Below are positions 1 to 12,000 of a DNA stretch of 64,000 nucleotides, piece after piece. The notes under the pieces are model-generated. The model did not search any database. It had not been told where the DNA came from and saw only the letters and a program-made list of their open reading frames with translations. Numbering within the stretch: position 1 is the first letter of the stretch; every line of letters starts with the position of its first letter. The DNA comes from Echiichthys vipera (taxonomy: Eukaryota; Chordata; Actinopteri; Perciformes; Trachinidae). Location: assembly GCA_963691815.1 (NCBI GenBank), contig OY829654.1, positions 28,965,188 through 29,029,187 on the forward strand, given 5' to 3'. The position numbers were made by a program, and so were the translations under genes.

Positions 1-56
1 GGGGCTGTTGCATCTCATCCTTCTGGCCAATACAGAACTTACTAAGATCCAGATTC
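1..56 (-). CDS. usp19: usp19 coding exon 23, cut by window edge
   Basis: After a CTAG acceptor the reading NLDLSKFCIGQKDEMQQP continues the USP domain just before the His box. The exon runs off position 1. Confidence 0.93.
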
Positions 57-3000
57 CTAGAAGACAGGATTAGATTTGAGGCTTTGTTAAGGAAATGGAT
101 GAACACGGTGTTCCAAGTACTGCATGAGGGTTTTTTATGTTAAAAAAAAATAGCACATCTTTATAAATCAAAATAAACAAGTGCTGCAGATTGGTATGTG
201 GTGGAAATTGTACTTTTTTTCCTGTGCCATTTACCTGACAGGGAAGTCAACCATGTCATTGATCTTATCTCTCCAGATGAAGCTCCTGAAGGAGAAGCGC
301 TTGAGTTGGATGATCAAGACGTTGGGCAGACGCCACAGCAGCAGTTGCTTGGAGGCCTCTCGGTGCTGCTGGCACTTTGGACAGTACCTTAAAAACAGAC
401 AAGAGCGTGGAGTGAAAAATAGTCTTCGTTTTAGACTAACCAGGAAAATAATTGGGAGAGTAATTCTACTATCAGACATGGACCCAGTCTCTATTTTGGG
501 CTCATTTCATTATCTCACAGGACTGCACTAATGTCACAAAGAAAAGAGGAAATGCTCCATGTGGGGTGAAGGCAACATTGGACAGGAAAACAACGACAGA
601 GACAGGATTGGGACCATGTTAAATGAGCCCTACCATGCCTCCTCTGGGGCCAGCACCTCTGGCTTTGTGAAGAGGTTGAGGCACTGCTCCAGGGTGAAGT
701 GTCCAGCTCTGGCGGTCTCACTCAGAGAGCCGGGGTCCTCCTCGTACTCCAGCTCCTTGGAGCTCACCAGGACATACTCCTTCAGACGCTCGTTGTTTTT
801 CCACACCAGCTCCAGCGTCTCGTCTTCAGGGAGGTCAGCCAGAAGGTCGTCTGCAGAGGGGTTTGAGGGGGAAGGAGAAAAACCGTGTCGTGTTAGTGCT
901 CTGGCTAGGCTAGGGCTGTGCGATGTGAGGATATGGATCGTATGACGATAGAAAAACATCTTCATATTTTGCTCTATCACTTATCTCTGTGTTATGAATC
1001 ATGCACTTTACAGGCTCAGGGGTGTGTGAATCTGAAAGGAGTCGCTCTGTGCGTTATTATCACGGCCGTAGACCGTGTTTCTCTCGTCATTACATCGCCA
1101 GAAAACAACTGTAACACACCAGACGCAGGACACACGCTTGTAACATGACTCCGTGTCTCTGACATGCACAGGCTGCAGTGTGTCAGTGAAATTAATCAAT
1201 TAGCTTTGGATATTCAATACTAACCAACAGCGAATATCATCTCATAATTTGATGTAATCAACAGAACGACTAACGCCCATCCTGCTGAAAAATTGTATCC
1301 AACGCAATGCTCATTATAGATGTTCAATCTGACGCAGTCTGACACAGCACCGACTCTGACCTCTGACCTGCAGCCCTGACCTGCAGCCCTTTGCTGCATG
1401 TATTTCCCATCAACCTTCAGCTGTAGGAGTGTGACGAGACATTGTCCCACGAGATCATACGATATTAAAAGGTGACAATATTTCTTGTTGAGGTGAAAAG
1501 TTCTCTCGCAAAATCAATTTGTAGATGGAAACAGCAAACCGAGTGACAGCAGGAGGAAATGCAGGTTTGTGTTAATAAATTCGATAAAATGCAAATATAT
1601 ATCGGTCCTGTGAGGCGAGCGAGTGGAGGACATCTCGCCCCCTGACCTCAATACTGTGTATCGTCTAGTGAGCCGAGAGTCTCGTCACAACCCTATTCAG
1701 CTGTGACATGCAATTTGCAAAATCCACCGATCATGTAAACAGGATGAATAGTAATCCAACCTTTCTCGTCCAGCCTCTGTTCCTTGTTGTTGGAGTCCAG
1801 CAGAGCTATGTAGAACTGACTGGCATGACCTGATGCTGACTCACTTGGATGCTGATACCCCGTTACTGCAGCTGCAAACAATCAGCGAGAATGAGGAATA
1901 AAGGGATGTTGAGAAAGAAAGTAATCACAGAAAGCATTTGTCTGTTGATTGCTTATTATCTTACTACCTTCTGGCCGCACTGCCTTCTCACAGGACGTCT
2001 CTTTTTCAGCGTGAAGGTCCAAAGAGCAACAGGAAGGGGAGGAGATCTCCGAAAACCCTGAATCTGTAGTCCGCGTGGAGGGGAGTGAGGTCTGGGAGGA
2101 GGAGAGGGAATCGGACTCCCCGGAGTGGAGGCCTGAGGCCTGAGCATGCTCAGCTTGGGATGCAGGCAGCAGAGAGTGACTCTCCGGCTCCGAATCACCT
2201 GCTCCGACAGTACTGTTGCCAACAATGGCCTCGTCCCCTGGCCCCAGACCCTCGGGAGGGCCTGCCGGCATTGAGGGGAGGTCACCCCGGCACTGGGATG
2301 TTTCGGGGGATGTCCTGCCCGATTGGAAAGGAGGCTGGAACACGTTGACGGAAAATCTGCAGAGAAAGACATTGGAGAGATCATTCAGACATCGCTAAAT
2401 TTTATAAGTGAGAGATTCCTTTCAGTGATCTTGAACTGACAAATCATAAAAGTTGCCTATGCTATAATGTCAGACAGTGTCCCAACATAAAATAAGAGGA
2501 CATTAAGCTGTGACTCACACATTATGTATGTAAAGTGTTTGGCTGGATGAAAGTCTGTTTAATAAGCTAAGCTGCGGTCACATTATATTCAAAATGGGGA
2601 TGAGCACTAAGGACTGTAAGTTAAGACCGTGTACCTGGAGTAACCCTCTAGCAGCTGGGTGAGACGGGCATAGGAGAGCCGTGATTCCGGCACGCTGACC
2701 AGGAAGGGCAGGCCCACATACTCCGTGTTGGGTCGACACAGACCCTTGTGACTGGGCCAGTGGGTCCTCTGACACACTCTGGGAAGTAAGTAGTGAGTAA
2801 CATGTTAACATAGAAAAGTTAATGAATTTAATTATTTTGAGACAACATTTTCTACTGGAACTCACTGATTGCAGTAGCCCACGCGATAGCAGCGAGTGCA
2901 CCGCTTCAGCTTGTCCTCCTCCGACACAGGAGGCTTCAGGCAGGCGGCACATTTTGAGATGGAGATGTTCGGCACCTGGAGTCTCTGTAAGGGCAAACAG

Positions 3001-6000
3001 AGGGCAAAGAAAGCTCTCTCAGTAAACACGGACATGTTTAATACGTTGAAAAAGTTTTAAATCAAGGCTTGATGCGAATTACCTGCTGCACTCGGAGCAA
3101 CACCACTCTCTCTTTGGCCATGTCTTTGGAAAGCACCTCGAAGCAGAACAGCATGTCAGAGGAGGACACCATGTCCAGGGAATGAGATGGCAAGAACATG
3201 CGCTGGAAACGGTTCTTCCCCACCTGAGATGGAAAAAAACAAGTCCGGTGTTTTAATCAAGTGTCAATTCAAGAGTACAGAAAACCTTTAATGAACGTCC
3301 GTCTGTATAAAATCCGGAATATTTGCAATATCAAACCTCCGCCAGTCTGAGGTTCTCTGGCTTGACCCTGACACTCCTGGAGATGGACTCGAGGACTTCA
3401 GCTGTACTGGAGTTCTCCTTGCTCACACTCACCAAAAACTTGAGACACATATACGGAAAAGTAGATTAGAGAACAGCTCCAAAAACCAGATATCGTTACA
3501 TTTCCTTAAAACGCAGCAGAGCCACATTTCTGAAAAGTATTAGGAGGACTGTTGAAGTGGAAACTTAAAACTGAAACTCCACGTATTTGATCTTACCTTG
3601 ATGGGCTTTTTATGGGGTTCCTTTGCGAAGTAGAAAACGGAGAGCACCTTTTGTTTCTGGGGCAAGGGCACAGGCAGGTAGAGGAACGGGTCAAAGGTGA
3701 TGGACACCTGAAGAAGAAGAAGAAAGAGACAAAAGGAGAAGGGGAAAGGAAGTAGGTTAGTCATTTACGGAAACAGGTCAGACTTTGAAAAACAAAGACT
3801 TTTTATAGAGAGTTATCGTGCGTCACCTTGGAACATGTGGGGCAGACGAGCTTGGATTTGAACTGGCCTTGGAAGAGGTCCACGATAAATGAATCGTTCC
3901 TCATTTTGTGCCTCTGCCATGCCTCCTCAGCCACCACCTGCACCAAGAGACAAACAGACCATCAGGCCAAGGCGCCACTACACTGTGGGAGGAACGGTAG
4001 TTATTTACATAAAAATTATACAAGTTATATAAGTAAAGTAAGATAACCATGACCTGTATTTCACTTTGTTTTTTTGTGTGCTGTGTAAACTAGGGATTTA
4101 GTCACTTATCACAAAAGCAACTGCACTGCATTTCCTGCCACAATCACACCCGCACCACCTCTAGATAACTCGTAGGTGAGAAAAACAGCCACCTCGTCCA
4201 GCCGCCCGTCGGAGTCGACCGTCTCTGTGTACGGTTTGTTCTGGATGCGGTTCAGGTCCTCGTGGAGCCCGTCCAGCAGGAAAGCCATGAACTCCTGGGC
4301 ATCGTGTTGGGCGTAACCTGTAAACTGACTGGCTTTACTGGCCACGATTGCCTGAGCGGTGACAAACAAAAAGACAAAGAGAGAGGAGAGGGGAAATTAG
4401 AACATGCTCAGTATGAACTGAGGACTGAGTATGAAATGAGGGCTGAGTGAATTTTCCAAATGTGATCCATGCAGACCGACCGAATACGATTCCAAAGTAA
4501 AGCGTGTATATTTCACAGAGTGAACCTCTGGGTGCTGCTTGTGTACCTTGAGCTTTGACGGTTGGAAGGCATGATGTGTTCCTTTCCAAAGGGCCCTGAG
4601 CAGCACAGCGAAGCCGATGGCCAGCCTGCCCCCTGTTCCCAGCGGGTTATTGCAGTTGATTTCTGCCTCAAACGCTCGATCTGCAACGGCATAGAGAACA
4701 CAGCGATGAGATAATGGAACCAGACATCACTCACAGTGAGTAAAAATACTTGAGGTAAACCTTTCATTTGTTTAAATCTAGATGCCTCTGTACATGCTAT
4801 ATGAATGGTTCCCACTTGTGTTTACTGCTGGTCATTGTTATAACGGAGGTGAAAAAAATATAAACACTACAGTGTGTTTGTATATGTGATATATAGTTTA
4901 ATCATCTAATCTATCTACCCCAGCCCCTAACACTTCACTGTCATTCAACCATTGGTTACATATATCATGTTCATAGTGACCCAGATTTTGCAGAGATTAT
5001 TCCAGTGTTGTAACTGCTTGAACTATAGTCTTTCTGGTATGTTCAGATGCGACTTGAGGAAGTTCCTGAGTCCTCATTAAGGGCGCACTCACACTGTCCG
5101 CACGTACTTTGCCCTGTGCTTTAGGGTACTTGTCCCCCCCTCCCTCTCCCCTCGTGGCCCAGGCCCGTTTGTACTCACACTACCTGGGCCTCGGCGAATG
5201 CTTCTTGCTGCCTAAACGTCATCAATGCGTGTGACGTGTTACGGCGTGATGACGTTTAGGCAGCAAGAAGCATTCGCCGCACACGCATTGATGACGGCAT
5301 CATGATGCATCGCTTTGTTTCCAAATCTTTCCATAGACCTCAGAGTTTTTGTGCGTCTTATCGACTGTTTTTGAATCTTTTCATCGACCAAATCTGAAGT
5401 AAACACCTCAGCATCACACCAACGTGAACCTTTCGTCGCCATCGTTTTAAATGTCCGCGCATGGTCCCTCCTTCTTTTTTCTATGTCCCAACAGGCGCAC
5501 AGGAAATGACCTCAGAACCGCTGTAGGCCTCGTGCTCGTACACTTGCGCACGCTCGTGCTCGTACACGTGCACACGTGCTTTACAAAAGCCCACTGCTCC
5601 CAAACGGTCCATGGCCGGCAAACTTACCGCACCTAGGCGCGGTACGGTTGCACTCACACTGGTCAAACGAATTAGACTTTACCTGTGACACGTGCTTGTG
5701 CCCGGTACGGATGGACAGTGTGAGCCCGCCCTTTATTTACCTGTGGGCCACTTGGCGCCACTTTTGTGTCCATGTTAGCAGTTGTAAGGACTATCTGCAA
5801 GCGGAGGCAGCCAATATAACCAAAATTAATGAGACAATAATTATAATAGCATTATCTTTTGTACCCAAGCACTAACAAAACACCCTGTATAATGAACTAT
5901 GAAACATGAACTCATTTGAATTGATTTTTAACATGGGTCAGGCTGAAATCAACACAACACTTTTTCTTTCTCTTCTTTCTTTTACCATGGAAGTAATCCC

Positions 6001-9000
6001 TGAGTTCTCGGGTGTTGGACAGGGATTGGATGACACTGTTCATGAAGCAGGTGTTGCCAAGGTTGACCAGGCCTGTAAAACCAGGCAGGCACACCTTCTT
6101 CTCCTCCTCTTCTTCATGGCGCTCATTGCCGGCGGGAGGTGCATGGGTCATTGGCTGCACCATGCAGGTAGGTTTAGGCTGAGACAGGAAAGATTTACAC
6201 ACAATTCTGCAAATTAGAACAATTCAATTTCCATCTTCACTTCTGGACTGCAACTATCCAAACACCAAGTTTATAATGTCAATATCTCTTCAGTTATCAC
6301 CTTTCTATTATTAGACTGACAATATGTTGCCAGACTAATAAAACCAAACTCACCGGTGTACAAACAGTACTTTCCTTGGCCTCATCGCTTCAGTTTATAC
6401 GGTTAAATATCTTTCTGCTCACCATGGTAACAGTGGACTCAGGCTTGGTGATGGCAACATGCTCAGAGACGGTGCGAGACGCCACAGTATCCAGACCGCC
6501 ATCCTCCACTCGGGATGAGGCCTTGGGGGGCTTGGGTTTCTCCTCCCCGACCCTTGGGGGCTCCTCCTTGGCTGGGAGGCTGTGCTGGCTGCTGCCTGGC
6601 TGGCTCTTCTCAATACAGGAAGGGCTGGAAGGCACAGCCACCTTTGCGCCACCCACTGCACCTTAAACAGAGGAGAATAGAGCTTGTGGTTAGAAGATAA
6701 AGGTCTTCAACAAGAGACCTGCCGGTCCTGGACATGAAGAGTTCTAACCTGTGGTGTGTAAAATATGGCACTGAAAGTCTTTCATACGGGCAAAAAAACG
6801 TCTTTCCCATCATTTGAAATCATATAAATTAGAGTGATTTACACTCGTTCTTTATTTAGTATACGAGTGCTGACAAATCATATCATTCCTGCAATTTAAA
6901 CAATCAACAGTATGAATGTGTTATTGGAAACTTAACTGTTTTAACCTTATTATTATTCATATAAATAACATTATTTCCTACTGGAAAACGTCTATGAACT
7001 TATTGGCATTGGCATTTAGAAATTGTTAAATACCAAAATTGAAATAACCAAAATGTGTCTTTATCCCTATTTGGAAGCAATTCTTCAGCTCTGTCAGACA
7101 GTGTGCAGGCTGCATAAGGCTGCATAGACAGTATAGACTGGCACCTATATCTACTTACTAGCTAAGTTACAGAGTTCAAATTGTAGAGAGCTACCCTAAA
7201 GGACACATGCATTTAGGTCAGACACACACGCACGCCAGGAATATGACTTCTCACACTAACACAGACACAGGCCACCTGTCTGTGTGAGATCACACTGATC
7301 AACAAGTCCACACTGATATCAGACGTGTGCTTCGAATCATAGGGTACACTTATTGTACAACCTCAATCCAATGAAGTCCAGACGTTGTGTAAAACGTAAA
7401 TAAAAAACAGAATACAATGATTTGGAAATTTCAGGTCAGAGACATTCAATGTTGGTTACGGCCTTATAGAGTCGAAATAGTACCATGCGGTGAAAAAACG
7501 TATATTGTTTAAAGACATAGCTTTAAAAAGGTGCCTTGAAGTGTATATAATGCACGGTGATCACATTTCCAAATTCATGTTTCATTCATTCATCGAGAAA
7601 GTAACAAGTATATCATTTCACCACACGTGCAACATCAAATATCTATAACTGCAAAGTGTTAACGAGTAGAAGCCTGGCAGCACACCTTGTGTGGTGGGGG
7701 CCTCCAGACCCCCCCAGCGCTGGCTGTGCCTCTTCTTCAGGGTGATGTCCAGCCTGGACGGAGTGAAGGAGTAGCTGCACTGCTCAGGCTGGATCAGGTT
7801 CCTAAGGCCCGGGAGAGAGAAATGTAGACGGGTCAGATTAAAAGACAAAGGAGATGCATGGGGCTACAGCTCGTTACCAACCTGTAGCATCAGTGTCACA
7901 GCACAACGCATGTCGGCTATCTCATATGAGTGGACGTGATCAGTCATTAAAGCTGCTCCTTTAGAGGAACTTTTCATCTACTCTGGTGTGATATGACTTT
8001 CAAAAGCAACCAAAGGAATACTTCAGTAATAAAACACAGGACATATGTCTTTTATGCCTTCTACACGAGGTACATTTGTAGAGTATCTAGGGCAACAAAT
8101 GGAAAACCCTGGGACATACTGAACCGTGATCCCAGTTTAAGGTAACAACCTTATCTGTGACACGTGTTTGGCATCATTATGTTTACTCGTGGCTCATTAG
8201 GCCCAAATATGTGCTCTACAATTCATTGGTGATACTGATACGGCTGCGTTTCCTGGAATACATCAGCTGGTTCACAAAATTGCCCAGGAACATGCAATCT
8301 CTGCTCTCTCCTACTGCCCGTTTAAGGATTCTGTTTTTAAATTTGGAGAAAACATTTTGACAAACTCATGACTGTGATGATCACTTACCTGAGTTTGACT
8401 TGCCACTTGAAGACTGTGTTCGGTCCACAGTCTGAATGCAGCCGCAGAAAGTTAGTATCACTGTGAAAGGATGAGAGAGAAAGATGGTTCACTGCTTGTT
8501 GTTGTAAAGACATTAAAGCGTGTCAAAATGGCATAACGAGCCTTCGTGGCTTATTCACAATCACTACCTTGTCTGGAAGATGAGGGTGAAGTCCTGTTCC
8601 CTGAAGATGACCCTCGCCGTGTCCCTGCAGATCCCCTTCATGTAAACATTGACTACCATCAGGTCCGTGCCCTTCTCGTACGAATCGTTCTTCACAAACT
8701 GCAGGTTAACCATCGGCTCTGGGGCTGCGGGAAGTTATTACAGGTATCAACAAACAAATTTAACTGCTACATAAAATTCAGTGTTGACCAAATGAAGAGC
8801 AACTAACCAGACTGTGTACATACATTACTTTGTTTCTGCGGCCTCCATCTACATACACTGTACATAGTATCTTTGTACCCCAACATTGCCACAAAGTCTA
8901 TGTATGTACAGTTACACTTGAACCATGACAATTGACAACTCGTGTATGAAAAGCCAGCCCCAGGGCCCTCAGCATTCCCCAAACCGTCTCAACTAACCTT

Positions 9001-12000
9001 CCTGTTGTTTCACTTCCAGCGGAGGTTCCTCCTTCGACTGGTCCCGCTTCTCCTCTCCGTCACAGCCACCCTGCCCCTGGGCTTGACCGGATGACTGGCC
9101 TTGTTTGTCGGTCACGCCAACAGCTGGTATTGGGCCGTCCTGTCTTGATTCGAGCTGCTGGTGGATCAGAGTATCCTGCTCGGATTCCTGCTCAACAGGC
9201 TTCTCTGGCTTAGAGTCAGTTCTATCTCCCAGCGTTTCTGGGGAAGCAGAGTCACTAGTGCTGATGGGAGCTGCTGGTTGGCTATCATTGCCATGTGCTG
9301 TTGCTCCAGACCTGTCTGAAGACTGGTTATGCTTCTCTGCCACCTGAATCAGACATGACATCAGAAATCATACCCCAAATCCACCCGAGAACAATTTTCA
9401 CTCTAGGGCGTTGGAGACACTGGGGACTAAGGGCCTGCTCACACTGTCCTCCCGGACCGAGACCCGGACTTTATGGTACTTGTCCCCCCTCCCTTTCCCC
9501 CCCGCGCCCCAGCCCCGTTTGTACTCACACTACCTGGACCTCGGCCAATGCTTCTTGCTGTCCATACGCCATCACGCCGTAACACGTCACACGCATTGAT
9601 CGCGTGTGTGGCTTTGTTTACAAATCTTTCCACAGACCTCGGAGTTTTTGTGCGTCTTGTCGACTGTTTTTGAATATTTTCATCCGACCAAATCTGCAGT
9701 AAACACTCCACCTCCGCATCACACCAACGTGAACCTTTCACCGCCGTTGTTGTTAAATATCCGCGCATGGTCCCTCCTTCTATTTACATGTCCGAACAGG
9801 CGGATATAACGCTACTGCCGCAGGGCTCGTGCTCGTACACGTGCGCACGCTCGTGCTCGTACATGTGCAAACGGCTCCGCTAAAGCCCACCTCTTTCAAG
9901 CGGGCCGTGGACGGTCCGCTGGCCGCAGTTGAGCGCGGAGCGGGTGCACTCACATGGCTTAAAGGTACTAGGCTTTAGCTGAAAAAACGGTTTTGGCCGC
10001 GGCCAAAAGGACAGTGTGATCACGCCCTAAGTGATTATCTAGGAGCAAGGAATCCTTCATCTTTGGCAGAGTATCCACCACTCCTGTTCTCCCTCTCATC
10101 ACTGCAGTCATCAAACATAAAGCTGACAACTTGATTCAAGTTAAGGCCAGGGCCCTATTAAAATATCACAATCTTCTGTGAGAGCTGAAGCATCTGCAAA
10201 GTTTACTTTTTTTAAACAAGATGAGAACAGAAAATCTCTTCATCTCTTTTTTGGTACGCTCCTCTTCATCCAGCAAGCTGTTGGGATTTCAGCAGATTGC
10301 TCGGAGGCATACTAATGTTTTTTTGATTCCCATCGCTACATTTGACAGCTCTGCACTACAGATGCTTAAGCTTAGCCTCACACACTGTGGTGTAATGGTA
10401 GTTCAATTTTTTGTTTTGTTCTAGAGAACCATATGCTGTGCTGCACGGCTGCTCACGCGAGTGGCTGATATTCAGGAACTAAGGGCGCACTCACACTCCT
10501 TCCGCCCGGGCTTTAGGTTACTTGTCCCCCCCTCCAGGCCCGTTTGTACTCACACTACCTGGGCCTCGGTGAATGCTTCTTGCTGCCTATACGTCATCAC
10601 GCCACAACACGTCACACGCATTGATGACGTCATTGCGATGCGTCGCTTTGTTTACAAATCTTTCCGTAGACCTCGGAGTTTTTGTGCATCTTGTCGACTG
10701 TTTTTGAATCTTTTCATCGACCAAATCTGCAGTTAACACTCCCTCTCCGCATCACACCAACGTGAACCTTTCGCCGCCGTTGTTGTTGTTGTTGTTGTTA
10801 AATGTCCGCGCATGGTACATCCTCATATTTTCTATGTCCGAACAGGCGCACATAAATGATGTCAGAACCGCCGTAGGCGTCGTGCTCGTGCTCGTACACG
10901 TGCACACTCTCGTGCTCGAACATGTGCAAACGCGCTCTACAAAAGCCCACCTCTCTCAGACGGGCCGTGGACGGTCGGCTGGCCGCAGTTATGCGCGAGC
11001 GGGTGCACTCACACTGGTCAAACGCACTAGGCTTGACCCGAAAAATTGGTTTTGGCGCGGTACGGAAGGACAGTGTGAGTGCGCCCTTATATTCAATGTT
11101 CATATACATAACTGAAACAACAAATGCCAACTATTAATAAAAGAAGTACTTTTTGACATCAACCCACTTCGACTTTTCTCACCTGAGTTTTGTTGGTATG
11201 GCTGCCGGCAGCAACAGCAACTCCTGGTTTTTGTTCCAGGTCACTGCCTAGCCTCTCCGCTCTGTTGTCTTTCTCTCTGCGTTGCGTCTGTGGGCTCCGA
11301 CCAGCGGGCAGGTGTGTGTGTGATGCTTTACCACTGGATACCGTGGATTCGACAGAGTGTTTTTCCCTGTCTGCCAGTAAAGTAGCTTCCTTGGTGGTCG
11401 TGGGCAGATGTACAATGGTGCGCTTGGCGCTGGGTTCCTGAGGCTCGCCTTGCATGACTGCAACAGGCTTGCTGGTAGTGGTTGAGCCATCCGCAGCTCC
11501 ACCTTTCGCCCCTACAGAGTCCGTAGTGGCCTTGTCACACGCTGGTTTGTTTTTCAGGCCACGCTTGACACCCCGCTCAACCTTTCCGCCCCGCTCGGTT
11601 TTGCCACCGGTGCGTCTTGACTCGCTGTTGGCAGGTGAGGAGGGAGGCTGGGGCTGGACTTTTGGCTGCGGGGAGGACAGTTTGGGCTTCTCTAATGATT
11701 CCAAGGCAACAGGCTTCATCTCCAGCTCCTTGTCCTTTTTGGTCTCGGTAGGTACTGCCTCCTTCTCCTTCTTGTTTGACTGAAGCAGTAGAATACAGAG
11801 GCAAACACATTTGATCATTTAACCAGACACAGACTGAGCTGAAGAGCCCTTTGACAGTGTGAACGCCACCTTAGGTGTCACTCGTAACCAAAGTGACACT
11901 TTGGTTACGAGTGACGAAATGAAATAATAAAATATTGTGCAAAAATAAGACATGTTTTAGTGCAGATAAAAACAAAACAAAAATGAAACTAAATCATCTT

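Noticed and set aside
7375..7480. Named transposon in the usp19 intron
   Set aside because: The sequence looks repeat-like but I could not find a second copy or inverted ends in the window.
11159..11818. 219-codon ORF as a separate gene
   Set aside because: It is usp19 coding exon 4 with intron read-through at both ends; splice sites and phase fit usp19.
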